A DNA stretch of 40,931 bases from a bacterium (GCA_011388275.1 DSAB01000135.1:1-40931); one strand, 5' to 3'; positions 24,831 to 33,864 are shown, numbered from the stretch's first letter. Numbers and translations: made by a program. Notes: a model not told the origin generated them from the sequence alone.

Positions 24831-24842
24831 ATTTAATTAAAT
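24831..24842. promoter_or_regulatory. Perfect 12-bp palindrome ahead of the methylmalonyl-CoA operon
   Basis: ATTTAATTAAAT lies 54-65 bp upstream of the mutase start codon in an AT-rich promoter-like stretch; TATAAG follows on the minus strand. It could be an operator or simply part of an AT-rich promoter. No clear -35 was found. Confidence 0.25.
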
Positions 24843-25004
24843 ATTGCCCGGAAAAAAACTCTTTTTTTATTTCAAACACAATTTTACGACCCGGGCCGAA
24901 CCGCCGCCTGCAACCAGCCTGAATCCGCCCGATCAAACCCTGAAGAACGCACCGCGGCCGCAGGAGATTTCGCATGCCTCTTATTATGAGCACGCCGCAC
25001 CGGT

Positions 25005-27605
25005 TCAATGAACGGCGATGGAATCATCGGATGTCAGACTGCGGCCCGCGTACACCGCGTTGAACAGCAGGCGGAACGTGCCGAAAGTCTGGGCCCGGCT
25101 CTGAACGCCGAATCCGAACAGAATCACACGGCCCGAGTCAACGGGTATGTCGGCCAGAACGGTCTTTCCCGCCAGATGATCCTCACCGATCAGCCACCCG
25201 CTCATCAGCAGATCCCGGTCGTCAAAGTATCCCGCGGCCCGGACTTCCCGTGTGTACGGCAGCAGGCGGAACGCGGGACTGCTGATAAACCGGACCGCCG
25301 CATGCGGGGGCATCCCCCGGGCGATTGGATGGGACCGGTCCAGCTCCATTCGAAGCAGGGATCCGGGCACGAAATACTCCTCCCGTTTCAGCCCGCGGGT
25401 GGTATTGACAACGGGCAGATTCAGCTCATCGATCGCGAAATCACAGGATTGATCGATGGTGATGAGCGTCCCGCCCTGCCGGACGAAATCCCGAATGATT
25501 CCAACTCCGCGCATTCCCAGTCCCTGGTCATAGGGCGGGGGAATCGCCGGCATTCCGGGCCCCGGCCCGCCGCCGCGGCTGTTGCCCTCGATAATGGCCG
25601 ATGCCGGCATGCTCGGAATGAGAAGCACATCCAGGTTTTTCAGCATCCCTTTCAGAATATCCTCGTTGTGAATCACCCGGTATTCGAACTCGAAATGATC
25701 CAGCACCCACCGGGTCCAGCCTTCATCCATGCTGGCCGTCCAGGGCTGATACACGCCCAGACGGACGGGCTGAATCCGGCCTCCGGAGAAGGACAGGCTC
25801 TCACGGCTTGCATGCAGCGGCACCTGCCAGTCTTCGGAAAGCGGCCCGAGCCGATCCAGAACCTTTTTGGATCCGGGGAGCACAAAGGAACCGGCTTCCA
25901 GGACTTTCTCCCCGACGGAGAGGGGACCGTCACTCCAGTAAACCGGAATTCCATTTCTGAAACAATGGTTGATCAGCACATAGGAGTGGCTGAAGCGTCG
26001 TTCCATGACAATGGCTTTTCCCTCTTCCCCGGGAACGGACACGGAGTGCAGTATCCAGTCGAATGTCTCGGTCAACGGCACATCCAGCGGCAAATTGCAT
26101 TCGATGGTCCGCACGCCCATTTGCAGGGGAAGTGTCCAGCCGGTAAAGTCGTATGGCGGCCGGGGCGGCCCGCCGGGATATTCCATCAGATTCGGATAGG
26201 TCTGGGGCTCCATCAAATCCTTGATGCAGGCACGGGCGGGCTGCGCCAGGGGTATCACGATGGTGCCGGCCGAATGGGTCTTTCCGTCGTATTGGAAATC
26301 GGCGTCGGCCCGGTAGATCCGTACTCCGTTGTAGTGCAGCCGCTTCAGCATCTCCGAGGCGGAATTGGGGTCATGCTGCCGGGGAAGGATGTAGGCGTAG
26401 GGCGGCTCCTCTTTACCCCGGCGGATCGCCTCCCGGTTCAGGGTGTAAAACTGGGCCAAATACGCGTCTTTATAGGTAGCTGCCAGATCCAGAACCGACC
26501 AGGCGGCCGCTTTCTCATATTCCACGATATCCCGAAGCCGCCACCATCCCCCCTCCCAGGGATCCAGGAAGTCGGTAACGCGCGCGTATCGGGGCCGCTC
26601 GTCTCCGTAGCGCCCCAGGCTTCCACGGGGAAAATAGAGCGGAGAGGCGACACGCACACTGGCCATCTCCGAAAGGATGCCGATCATGTTATGCCACAGG
26701 GGGGTTTTGGACATGGTTCCCTGAAAAAACGCGTTGAACCGCATGCCGGAGGTCACCCCCTTGAAACCCTGCCGGTGCATGTCGGCGATGACGTGTTTGC
26801 CCAGCCGGTTGACTTCGGCCATCAAGGCCGGGTCCACATTGAGATTCACGGGATCGGAATAGGGCGGAAAAAAGAGACGGGGTCCGCCGGAGCCCATCTG
26901 ATGCATATCATAGACGATCTCCGGGTGCCACTCATGATAGAGCACCGGTGCGGTCAGGCGGCTCTCCTGAAGGTTGAACATGAACCAGTCACGGTTGTTG
27001 TCATGACCCGCATAGGGATGATACAGCCAGGGCATGCGGCATCCTTCATATTCGGTTCCGACATATTGACGATACCACTCCGTCACCATCTGCAGTCCGT
27101 CGGGATTGAGTGAGGGGATGAGCAGCAGGATCACGTTTTCCCGGACTTTTCGCGCCTGATCGTCTTCACGGACAGCCAGTTCATGCGCCAGCTCCCCGGA
27201 AAGCTGACTGGAAGCGATCTCCGTGGAGTGAATGTTCATGGAGATCAGGACCACCACCCGTCCCTCCCGAATCAGCGAATCGGCCGAATCCGGCTCCAGA
27301 TCAAAAGGATCGGCCAGGCGCTGCTGAATTTCCTGGTATCGGCTGAGATTCTCCAGATTGTCTTTGGAGGAGACAATCGCCATGATGAAGGGTCTTCCCT
27401 GAGTGGTTTTTCCCAGTTCACGAACCCGGATTCGGGGCGATCGATCCAGCCCGATAAAGTATTCATGGATCTGATTCCAGTCGATGAGCCGCCGGTCGGT
27501 TCCCATGGGAAAACCAAACGTCTCTTCGGGCGAAAGGTTCTGTGCTGATGCGAAAATGGAGACAAATGTCAGAATACAGATTATCAAAACGGCTGTTTTT
27601 CTCAT
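25005..27605 (-). CDS. Secreted M14-family zinc carboxypeptidase-like protein
   Basis: 866 aa with signal peptide (MRKTAVLIICILTFVSIFASAQ). The M14 zinc ligands are visible: NIHSTE (His126, Glu129) and YDMHQMGS (His235), plus the substrate-binding Arg in HDNNRDWFM (Arg205). The catalytic Glu region is not obvious. After the peptidase domain (~40-360), a long C-terminal part (~390-866) ends in a glutamine-amidotransferase-like fold with LDVLLIPSM, GVGIIRDFVRQGGTLITIDQ. Such 850-900 aa M14 proteins are common in peptide-degrading Gram-negative anaerobes. AAGGAGG lies five nt before the ATG. It is likely periplasmic or outer-membrane associated, trimming peptides. Confidence 0.9.
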   Translation of the reverse strand: MRKTAVLIICILTFVSIFASAQNLSPEETFGFPMGTDRRLIDWNQIHEYFIGLDRSPRIRVRELGKTTQGRPFIMAIVSSKDNLENLSRYQEIQQRLADPFDLEPDSADSLIREGRVVVLISMNIHSTEIASSQLSGELAHELAVREDDQARKVRENVILLLIPSLNPDGLQMVTEWYRQYVGTEYEGCRMPWLYHPYAGHDNNRDWFMFNLQESRLTAPVLYHEWHPEIVYDMHQMGSGGPRLFFPPYSDPVNLNVDPALMAEVNRLGKHVIADMHRQGFKGVTSGMRFNAFFQGTMSKTPLWHNMIGILSEMASVRVASPLYFPRGSLGRYGDERPRYARVTDFLDPWEGGWWRLRDIVEYEKAAAWSVLDLAATYKDAYLAQFYTLNREAIRRGKEEPPYAYILPRQHDPNSASEMLKRLHYNGVRIYRADADFQYDGKTHSAGTIVIPLAQPARACIKDLMEPQTYPNLMEYPGGPPRPPYDFTGWTLPLQMGVRTIECNLPLDVPLTETFDWILHSVSVPGEEGKAIVMERRFSHSYVLINHCFRNGIPVYWSDGPLSVGEKVLEAGSFVLPGSKKVLDRLGPLSEDWQVPLHASRESLSFSGGRIQPVRLGVYQPWTASMDEGWTRWVLDHFEFEYRVIHNEDILKGMLKNLDVLLIPSMPASAIIEGNSRGGGPGPGMPAIPPPYDQGLGMRGVGIIRDFVRQGGTLITIDQSCDFAIDELNLPVVNTTRGLKREEYFVPGSLLRMELDRSHPIARGMPPHAAVRFISSPAFRLLPYTREVRAAGYFDDRDLLMSGWLIGEDHLAGKTVLADIPVDSGRVILFGFGVQSRAQTFGTFRLLFNAVYAGRSLTSDDSIAVH

Positions 27606-27748
27606 TCGAACCTCCTTGAGAGATTATGGCCTGTCCGGCCCGCAGATTCCGGCTGTCAGTTCCCCAATGACGGATCCCGACCCCGGGCTTCCGAAGCAAA
27701 AACAGGGAATCCTGCCGCGGCAAAATATCCTGTCAATTCATTTCCGGA

Positions 27749-28132
27749 CTATTCATCCTCGCCGCTGTCCAGATAGGCGTCGGCCTCTTCCGCGGTGGCA
27801 AAATGCCTCGACGGATACGTGGCCTGGCTCTTGACGATCCGGTTGATCTGCATGCCCCCCAAAGGGGTTTTCCCCACGACTCTCGCCACCTTGCGGCAGC
27901 CGGCGTGTTCCGCCATTTTGGCCATTTTTCGGAGGAGTTCCTGAACTTCCGGGGTGCCGGGCTTGTAATCTTCCGCAAAGGTCACCACCGTAAAGCCGGG
28001 CGTGCATTGGGAGATGGCCTCTTTGTAGGCGTCATGGAGTTTCCTTGCCCGGTCAACATCCATGAAACCTTCCAAATACAGGTAAATGCGGTTTTTGGAC
28101 TTGTCAATTCGGACCAATTCTTCTTTCATCAT
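27749..28132 (-). CDS. Small conserved protein, paralogue of the next gene upstream (STAS/SpoIIAA-like fold?)
   Basis: 127 aa from ATG 28132 with GGGGGG six nt upstream; the frame extends to 28216 but that would overlap the paralogous gene. It aligns without gaps to the product of 28167-28544 (roughly 45% identity by eye), sharing NRIYL-LEG, DV--A--L-D-Y-EAI, CTPGFTV and VARVVG-TPLGGMQI-RI. The alternating strand/helix pattern recalls SpoIIAA-like STAS proteins, but I do not recognise the family with certainty. It has no signal peptide. It carries a more acidic C-terminus than its partner. The two genes are 34 nt apart and probably co-transcribed. Confidence 0.75.
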   Translation of the reverse strand: MMKEELVRIDKSKNRIYLYLEGFMDVDRARKLHDAYKEAISQCTPGFTVVTFAEDYKPGTPEVQELLRKMAKMAEHAGCRKVARVVGKTPLGGMQINRIVKSQATYPSRHFATAEEADAYLDSGEDE

Positions 28133-28166
28133 GATCTGCCCCCCTTCGTTATATTGCTCCTGGTTG

Positions 28167-28544
28167 TCAATCCATTTCCCGATCCAGAAATGCTTCGGCC
28201 TCTTCAACCGTTTCAAAATTGGCGGATTGATATGAGGTCTTTTCCCGAGCGATGCGCTGTATCTGCATGCCGCCCAGCGGAGTGCCGCCGACTACACGGG
28301 CGACACGGGAGACTCCTCCTTTATCCGCCATCAGTACACACGCTTCATGAATCTTCTGCACCTCTTCGCTTCCGGGCCTGTAAGCCGACACATCGGCCAG
28401 TACAGTAAAGCCCGGCACGCATCGCCCGATCGCTTCCCGGTACAGATCCTGCAGTCTAAGCGCCTCCTCGACATCATGATAGCCTTCGAGCACCAGGTAG
28501 ATTCGGTTCCTGACCTCGTCGACACGTATGGTTGAATTTGTCAT
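28167..28544 (-). CDS. Small conserved protein, tandem paralogue (STAS/SpoIIAA-like fold?)
   Basis: 125 aa; GGGGGAGA sits six nt before ATG 28544. Sequence blocks RNRIYLVLEGYHDVEEAL, PGFTVLADVSAYRPGSEEV and VARVVGGTPLGGMQIQRIA are shared with the downstream paralogue. The beta-alpha-beta pattern and the ending F-T-EEA-AFLD resemble STAS/SpoIIAA-like modules that sense or scaffold, yet there is no clear phosphorylatable Ser motif. The function is unknown. The invariant VVG-TPLGGMQI segment is the best candidate for a functional site. Confidence 0.78.
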   Translation of the reverse strand: MTNSTIRVDEVRNRIYLVLEGYHDVEEALRLQDLYREAIGRCVPGFTVLADVSAYRPGSEEVQKIHEACVLMADKGGVSRVARVVGGTPLGGMQIQRIAREKTSYQSANFETVEEAEAFLDREMD

Positions 28545-28633
28545 ATCAAATCTCCCCCCACGCCAACTTGCAGGTGCCCGCGTGGCGTTTCATTAAACAG
28601 CATTGATTATAACAGCGCAAATTTCGAGCCACA

Positions 28634-29821
28634 TTAAATCAGCGCCCTCTCGAAAATCGTATAGGTCTTGGACGGCGCGGCCCCGAACATTTCGACCAGG
28701 CGAATGGCCATCACATTGTCTTCCAGAACCCAGCCCATGTCGGAATACCGATACCCCCGGTCTTTGGCACATTGTTTTTGTTTGTAAAGCATGACTCCGT
28801 CCAGGCCCAGGTGACGGAATTTGGGTTTCACGCCCAGATAACCCACACGGAATCCCGAAGTCCTGTTGCGAAATAGAACCATCTTCAGTGCCCGCAGCAG
28901 CTCGCAGTGCCGGCATTTGCCGATTCGCCTCAGATTCTCGGACACATTGGGAACTCCACCGAAAAACCCGGCGGGCTCGCCCTGAATATAGACAAAAATG
29001 AACAGCCTCTTGTCCATGATGAGAAGCATATCATCGATGATCTGTGAAAATTCCTCATCCGTAAACGGCACGAAACCGAAATTCCGGTCCCAGGCGGCGT
29101 TGTAGATGGCAAGCATCTCTTTCTTCCTCTCCGGCAGAGGCCGGTCGTCCCACGCCTCGATCTTCACTTTGTACCGCTGAATGACCTTCTCCGCGACACG
29201 AACCAGCTTCTCCACCCAGGGGTCGTTGACGTCGACCTCCCAGGAAAAAACCCGTTTGACGGGTTTCATGCCGGCCTGCCGGAACAGATCCGCATAATAG
29301 GGCTTGTTGTAATGATAGTACATCACCGGACGGGAATCGAATCCCTCGGTCATGAGCCCGGGTGTGGCGTCGTTCACGGGCAGGTTCTGCGGACCCCGCA
29401 TGATTTCCATGCCCCGGCTCCTGAGCCAGGCTCCGGCCGCGTCCAGCAGGGAAGCAGCCACTTCGGGATCTTCGACGGATTCAAACTGGCCGACGAATCC
29501 TGCCTTGTCCTTCCAGTGTTCGTTGTGCCGGTGATTGACAAAGGCGTTGCACCGTCCCACGATGCGGTCCCCGTGATAAGCCAGGAAAAAGGCCATCTCC
29601 GCGTGCTTGAAAAAAAGGTTGGACGGCTCAAAGAAACCGTGAATGCCCAGCAGCTTGAACCCCAGATATTCGTAATCCAGCAGCGGAACATACTGCGGAT
29701 CATCGCGGTAATGCGTCCAGTGAAAATCGACAAACCGCTTCAACCGCTTCCTGTCTTCCCGGGTCTCGTTTCCGAAAGACAGGACGCGGAGTTCCTGTTG
29801 ATTGTTTTTCGTGTCGCTCAT
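28634..29821 (-). CDS. GNAT-fold N-acetyltransferase-like protein
   Basis: 395 aa from ATG 29821, preceded by GGGAGGGTC; an in-frame extension to 29860 lacks an SD. The C-terminal half holds the acetyl-CoA loop region VGYLGVKPKFRHLGLDGVM and the following helix and strand (YRYSDMGWVLEDNVMAIRLVEMFGA). The N-terminal half (~25-190) looks like a second, divergent GNAT-like lobe with FFLAYHGDRIVGRCNAFVNH and QFESVEDPEVAASLLDAAGAWL. The double-lobe size matches a family of ~380-aa proteins usually annotated only as GNAT-related. The acceptor substrate is unknown. It lies downstream of a tiny ORF (29857-29982), possibly in the same transcript. Confidence 0.8.
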   Translation of the reverse strand: MSDTKNNQQELRVLSFGNETREDRKRLKRFVDFHWTHYRDDPQYVPLLDYEYLGFKLLGIHGFFEPSNLFFKHAEMAFFLAYHGDRIVGRCNAFVNHRHNEHWKDKAGFVGQFESVEDPEVAASLLDAAGAWLRSRGMEIMRGPQNLPVNDATPGLMTEGFDSRPVMYYHYNKPYYADLFRQAGMKPVKRVFSWEVDVNDPWVEKLVRVAEKVIQRYKVKIEAWDDRPLPERKKEMLAIYNAAWDRNFGFVPFTDEEFSQIIDDMLLIMDKRLFIFVYIQGEPAGFFGGVPNVSENLRRIGKCRHCELLRALKMVLFRNRTSGFRVGYLGVKPKFRHLGLDGVMLYKQKQCAKDRGYRYSDMGWVLEDNVMAIRLVEMFGAAPSKTYTIFERALI

Positions 29822-29856
29822 GACCCTCCCGTTTTTAATTCGATGGGTATCTGCAT

Positions 29857-29982
29857 TCACACAATATTTTTTGCGACTTCGACCAGAGAGGTCGCCGGAT
29901 CGATTTCAACCGAAAAACCCCGCTTCTTGAATACAGCGATCATGCGGGGATTGAATATTTTATCCAGGTGATAAATTGCCAA
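29857..29982 (-). CDS. Tiny ORF resembling the N-terminus of ADP-forming acyl-CoA synthetase (remnant or small protein)
   Basis: A TTG start at 29982 has an ideal AGGAGG SD eight nt upstream and opens a 41-aa frame. It begins LAIYHLDKIFNPRMIAV, which closely resembles the first ~17 residues of ADP-forming acetyl/acyl-CoA synthetase CoA-binding domains. The expected Gly-rich loop (I-G-A-S) is absent, and the frame continues FKKRGFSVEIDPATS and stops 35 nt before the GNAT-like gene. It may be an internally deleted relic that keeps its translation signals, a leader for the downstream gene, or a genuine small protein. The resemblance is by eye only. Confidence 0.42.
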   Translation of the reverse strand: MAIYHLDKIFNPRMIAVFKKRGFSVEIDPATSLVEVAKNIV

Positions 29983-30036
29983 AGAAACAACCTCCTGTGT
30001 AACGTGTCCATATCCGCGGAGTATCCCGGCGGTTTT

Positions 30037-30993
30037 TCAGGGGCCGGCGGTTCCCGGCCTGATTTCCTTGTCATTCTGCATGGAGAGATTGTATATAATA
30101 ATAGAAAGGGAAACAAGAATCATCCCGATGACGGGAAAAACCTCCGGGTGCTCATCGGGAAGCAGAATCCAGCTCAGCAGGGCGCCGAAAACAGGAATGA
30201 TAAATTTCCATAAGTTCAGCTCCGATACTTTCACACCCGGCCGCTGAAGAAGGACAAACCAAAGAGACACGGCCACGGCAGACAGGACAGCCAGCCATAA
30301 AAGATCGGCGTAAAACAGAACGGGCCGATTCAGTTCCGGGATCCCTTCTTTCAGAAGCGACACCAGAAACAGGAGAAATCCTCCGATAAAAATCTGAACG
30401 GCATTGAGAAGCAGCGCCGGAATGGCCGCCTTCTCCCGGGCGACCATGATGTTTCCCATGGCCGAAGACAGAACGCCCCCCACCAGCAGCATGACTCCCG
30501 TGAATTGAATCCATCCTCCGGTCACCCGGGGATTCCGGCTCAGACTGATGATGACCACGCCCCCGATACCCACCACGATGCTGCCGATTCCGGACCAGCT
30601 CATGCGGTCATCCGTCATAAAGAAATGGGCCGCCAGGGCGGAAAACAGGGGCGAGGAACCGATGACAATGGCACCCACCGCGCCGTCCACCCGGTTCATT
30701 CCCGAATAGAAACAGGCATAGAGCAGAAAGGTCTGAAAAAAACAGACCTTGGCGATGAGTTTCCATCGCGTTTGCATAGAATGCCGAATCCCCTTGAAGG
30801 AACCGCAAAACGGCAGGAGCAGCAAGCCGGACATCATAAAACGGATTCCGGCAAACTGAAAAGGCCCCATAAATTCCAGCCCGTACTTGACGCCCGCAAA
30901 AGCCGTGGACCAAAGCAGACAGGCGAAAACGGCCAGCATCGTTGTTGTGACGCCCGGCTTTCGAAAGGAACTGACAAGCTTTATCACTCGCAT
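30037..30993 (-). CDS. EamA/DMT-superfamily transporter
   Basis: 318 aa with about ten hydrophobic segments in two EamA repeats. The first repeat starts TTMLAVFACLLWSTAFAGVKYGLEFMGPFQFAGIRF, with the family pattern W-s-t-f and P--fa--R. The second begins near GGVLSSAMGNIMVARE. Inner-membrane exporters of this family move metabolites such as amino acids or nucleotide sugars, and the substrate is not predictable. No clear SD precedes ATG 30993. The gene starts 21 nt downstream of the Zn-ribbon gene stop and may be read through from it. Confidence 0.9.
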   Translation of the reverse strand: MRVIKLVSSFRKPGVTTTMLAVFACLLWSTAFAGVKYGLEFMGPFQFAGIRFMMSGLLLLPFCGSFKGIRHSMQTRWKLIAKVCFFQTFLLYACFYSGMNRVDGAVGAIVIGSSPLFSALAAHFFMTDDRMSWSGIGSIVVGIGGVVIISLSRNPRVTGGWIQFTGVMLLVGGVLSSAMGNIMVAREKAAIPALLLNAVQIFIGGFLLFLVSLLKEGIPELNRPVLFYADLLWLAVLSAVAVSLWFVLLQRPGVKVSELNLWKFIIPVFGALLSWILLPDEHPEVFPVIGMILVSLSIIIYNLSMQNDKEIRPGTAGP

Positions 30994-31014
30994 GCGATCA
31001 ACCGATTCATTTTC

Positions 31015-31224
31015 CTATCCGGTAAAGAAATCAAAGATGTTTCCCAGAGCGCTGCTGTCGGCCTGATAGATCTCCGTGTAACGGCATTGAGAGCATGTGA
31101 CCGTTGAAAAACGCTTGTTCTGGACATCGAAAACCTTGGTCCAGAATCCCCCTGTCGCCCGGAATTCGCCGGTTTCATACTGTGTATTTCCGCATTTTGC
31201 GCATCGGTAGTCGAGTGCTTTCAT
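31015..31224 (-). CDS. Small zinc-ribbon protein (DUF2082-type)
   Basis: 69 aa. Two CxxC knuckles (CAKCGN, residues ~8-13, and CSQCRYTE, ~44-51) flank a conserved GEFRATGGFWTKVFDVQNKRFSTVT segment. This matches the predicted nucleic-acid-binding Zn-ribbon family that often sits alone in bacterial genomes. AAGGAAAAAACG precedes the ATG. The function is unproven; cytoplasmic nucleic-acid or protein binding is expected. Confidence 0.87.
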   Translation of the reverse strand: MKALDYRCAKCGNTQYETGEFRATGGFWTKVFDVQNKRFSTVTCSQCRYTEIYQADSSALGNIFDFFTG

Positions 31225-31266
31225 CGTTTTTTCCTTGTTGGTAATTTCATTCTGTGATTGCGGTTT

Positions 31267-32610
31267 TCAGGATCCCTCACGCTGATTTCTCAAAACCCGA
31301 AACAGCATCCACCTGGAAGTCAGACCCGTCAGCGCATAGGCCGCGGCGACCGCCAGAAAGATGCCGCCGATCCCCAACAGCCCGGATCCGATATAGGCCA
31401 GAGGAAGCACGAGCACAAACATCTGCATAAACGAAAGGCCGGCGGCGTAAAGAGGCCGGTTCAGTACGTTCAGGGCCGAAGCGGCGATGACCACGATCCC
31501 CTCCAGGCCATAGGCCCAGGGCACCCGCCGCAGATACAGAGAGGCGGCAGCCACCACACGGGGATCGTGGTTGAAAAGACGAACGATATTCGGAGCCAGC
31601 AGCGCCAGAACGGCTCCCAGAAACAGGCCCGAGATCAGGCAGAATCCAAAACTGAGACGCATGCCCCGAATAACCCGGTTCCATCTTCGGGCTCCCCGAT
31701 TCTGGCCCACATAAGGCCCGATCACGGATGCCAGGGCCATGAATACCGCCAGGGCGAAAAATTCGACACGAGTCGCCACGCCCAAGGCGGCGACGGCCTC
31801 CTTTCCATACACGGAAACCATGCGTGTGACAAACGCCATGCCCAGCGGTAAAATAATTCGTGTTCCCGCGGTGGGCAGGCCGACGTAAAGAATCTGACCC
31901 CAGGAACGGCTGACCGTTTCCCATGCAGGGCGTTCCAGGGTGATCATGCGTTCTCTCCGGATCAGCACCCACAACGCCACCCCCATGGACAGAGCACGGG
32001 CGATGACCGTGCTCAGGGCGGCTCCGGCGATCTCCATGCGCGGGAACGGACCGATACCGAAAATCAGCAGCGGATCGAGCGCGCAGTTCATGGCCGCGGA
32101 AACCATCATAATCAAACCGGGCGTCAGGGTGTCTCCGGCCGCCCGGATTGCGTTGTTGCCCATCATCGGCACCACCACAAACAGGGCCCCCCAGTACCAG
32201 ATCCGCATGTAGGTTTCAATCAGAGGAAGAATGTCCGCGGACGCTCCCATGGCACGGAAAAGAGGCCGAATGGTCAGCTGCCCGGCCGTGACAAACAGAA
32301 CCGCGAAAAGAACCGAAAGAATCAGCCCGTCCGTGGTCAACCGCCGAACGCGATGCGTGTTGCCTTCTCCGGTGGCACGGGAGATGACCGCCGACGCGCC
32401 GATGCCCAGACCCATGGCCAGGCTGTTGACAACCAGAACGACAGGAAAGGTAAAACTCAGGGCGGCCAGTTCGGTGGTGCCCAGACGGCCGATAAAAAAC
32501 GTATCCGCCAGATTGAAAATCACCATGCTGACAATTCCCAGAATCATGGGAAGTGTCAGCTTGAAGAGTGTGGGCCCCACGGATCCCTCTGTAAGGCGCG
32601 CCTCTGTCAA
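31267..32610 (-). CDS. MATE-family multidrug/cation antiporter
   Basis: 447 aa if translation starts at TTG 32610, which has GGAGA upstream and avoids overlap with the nitroreductase gene; the frame continues to an ATG at 32718, which would overlap it by 80 nt. The N-terminus LTEGSVGPTLFKLTLPMILGIVSMVIFNLADTFFIGRLG is typical of MATE proteins, and twelve hydrophobic segments follow, with two homologous halves (second half from ~GQILYVGLPTAG). It exports drugs or metabolites in exchange for Na+ or H+. In an organism that runs a Na+-pumping decarboxylase, Na+ coupling is attractive but unproven. Confidence 0.9.
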   Translation of the reverse strand: MTEARLTEGSVGPTLFKLTLPMILGIVSMVIFNLADTFFIGRLGTTELAALSFTFPVVLVVNSLAMGLGIGASAVISRATGEGNTHRVRRLTTDGLILSVLFAVLFVTAGQLTIRPLFRAMGASADILPLIETYMRIWYWGALFVVVPMMGNNAIRAAGDTLTPGLIMMVSAAMNCALDPLLIFGIGPFPRMEIAGAALSTVIARALSMGVALWVLIRRERMITLERPAWETVSRSWGQILYVGLPTAGTRIILPLGMAFVTRMVSVYGKEAVAALGVATRVEFFALAVFMALASVIGPYVGQNRGARRWNRVIRGMRLSFGFCLISGLFLGAVLALLAPNIVRLFNHDPRVVAAASLYLRRVPWAYGLEGIVVIAASALNVLNRPLYAAGLSFMQMFVLVLPLAYIGSGLLGIGGIFLAVAAAYALTGLTSRWMLFRVLRNQREGS

Positions 32611-32638
32611 AAGTCCATTTCTCCGCTGTTTGATGAGC

Positions 32639-33529
32639 TCATACCCCGACCCGGGAGATGAAATAAGTCCATCCGGGAACGGCCGCTCCATCGAGACGTT
32701 CCCATCCTCCCTCGCCATTCAGATCGCGTATCACCAGTTCAAAATGACAGGCTGCGATGCCCATATCTATTCGGCGCATAAGGGTTTCCGATACACGCCT
32801 GCCGGTCTTGCCATTGGAAAAGAAATGGATGATTCCCGCTTTTTCGTCAACCACCAGGCGCCAGGGCTGACCGTTCCGGGAAGAGGGCGCCATTCGAACG
32901 GCCTCCAGAGCGTGCCGATACGGTTCGGCTTCCGCATCACTTGAAGGTCTTCCCGGTTGGCTGAAAAACAGCGTATCCGGGGGCCTCCGCCGGGCGCTTC
33001 GGGCGGCTATTTTAAACAGAGAACCGGTGGCGGATTCTTTGGCTGCCGGATATCCCAGTGGAGAAACGGCCGGAATGGATTCGCCTTCGCTCAACCCGAG
33101 ATATTCGGCGATTAGCCGGGACCTGAAAGTGGCGCCCAGCCAGCATGTGCCGAGACCCAGGCGTTCGGCATGGAGCAGCACGGTTTCCATGCAGAAGCCC
33201 ATATCCTCCGGACCCCAGGCCTGATCCTGCATGATGCCGGCCAGAAAGCAGGAAGCCCCTTTGATCACGCCGTAAGTGTCCAGGCGGCGGATCGATTCCC
33301 GGTCTTTTCGGCCTGTATCGAGATCGAGGAGCCGAAACCGGCTCGTTCCTCCAAAGGGAGATCGGAAATTGAGAGTCAGGCATTGCTCCAGAATGCGCCT
33401 GTCTTCCGGCCTGAGCGGCCGTGAATCAAAGGTCCGGCAGGATTTTCTGCGATCAATAATTTCCAGCCACTGACTGGATGCGGGTTGTGTTTCGGTCATG
33501 GGTGTGTTAAAAAGGCTTGTTTTTCCCAT
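32639..33529 (-). CDS. Nitroreductase-family flavoprotein
   Basis: 296 aa from ATG 33529, which overlaps the RRM gene by 23 nt; ATG 33499 is an alternative without SD. The N-terminal FMN-phosphate motif DRRKSCRTFDSRPL, the central DMGFCMETVLLHAERLGLGTCWLG helix and the second half (EAVRMAPSSRNGQPWRLVVD) match the duplicated, TM1586-like nitroreductase subgroup in which both halves of the fold lie in one chain. It is a cytoplasmic FMN oxidoreductase, substrate unknown. It lies upstream of the MATE gene, so an oxidise/export detoxification pairing is conceivable. Confidence 0.88.
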   Translation of the reverse strand: MGKTSLFNTPMTETQPASSQWLEIIDRRKSCRTFDSRPLRPEDRRILEQCLTLNFRSPFGGTSRFRLLDLDTGRKDRESIRRLDTYGVIKGASCFLAGIMQDQAWGPEDMGFCMETVLLHAERLGLGTCWLGATFRSRLIAEYLGLSEGESIPAVSPLGYPAAKESATGSLFKIAARSARRRPPDTLFFSQPGRPSSDAEAEPYRHALEAVRMAPSSRNGQPWRLVVDEKAGIIHFFSNGKTGRRVSETLMRRIDMGIAACHFELVIRDLNGEGGWERLDGAAVPGWTYFISRVGV

Positions 33530-33797
33530 GGCCCTTTCCCGATTTCCACGCCTGGGTATCGGAACGGTATTCGCTCACCTTGAGAACCGACCCCTTCAAT
33601 TTTTTGCCGTTGAGACCCTTTATCGCGGCTTCACCCTCCTTGTCGGAGATCATGGTCACAAAGGCAAACCCTTTGGGTTTCCTGGTAAAGAGGTCGGTTT
33701 TCATTTTTACCGAAGAAACCGTCCCGTACTTTTCAAAAGCCTTCTGCAGGTCTTCTTTGGTAGTGGTTTTCGACAGATTGCCGACATAGATGTTCAT
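33507..33797 (-). CDS. RNA-recognition-motif (RRM) protein
   Basis: 96 aa consisting of one RRM. RNP2 is MNIYVGNLS at the N-terminus and RNP1 is KGFAFVTM (~42-49), both with the aromatic residues that stack on RNA. A basic Gly/Lys/His-rich tail (KSGKGHGKNK) follows. GGAGGAGCT precedes the ATG. Such single-RRM proteins occur in cyanobacteria and many Gram-negative anaerobes, and are often cold-induced. The specific RNA target is unknown. Confidence 0.95.
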   Translation of the reverse strand: MNIYVGNLSKTTTKEDLQKAFEKYGTVSSVKMKTDLFTRKPKGFAFVTMISDKEGEAAIKGLNGKKLKGSVLKVSEYRSDTQAWKSGKGHGKNKPF

Positions 33798-33864
33798 AGC
33801 TCCTCCCTATACCATCCATACAGGTTTTGTCAGATCTTTTGCAAGTGACCCGGCCCGGGACCGT

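Noticed and set aside
25008-27113. 701-codon plus-strand frame opposite the M14 peptidase gene
   Set aside because: Shadow frame; the minus strand has signal peptide, zinc motifs and SD.
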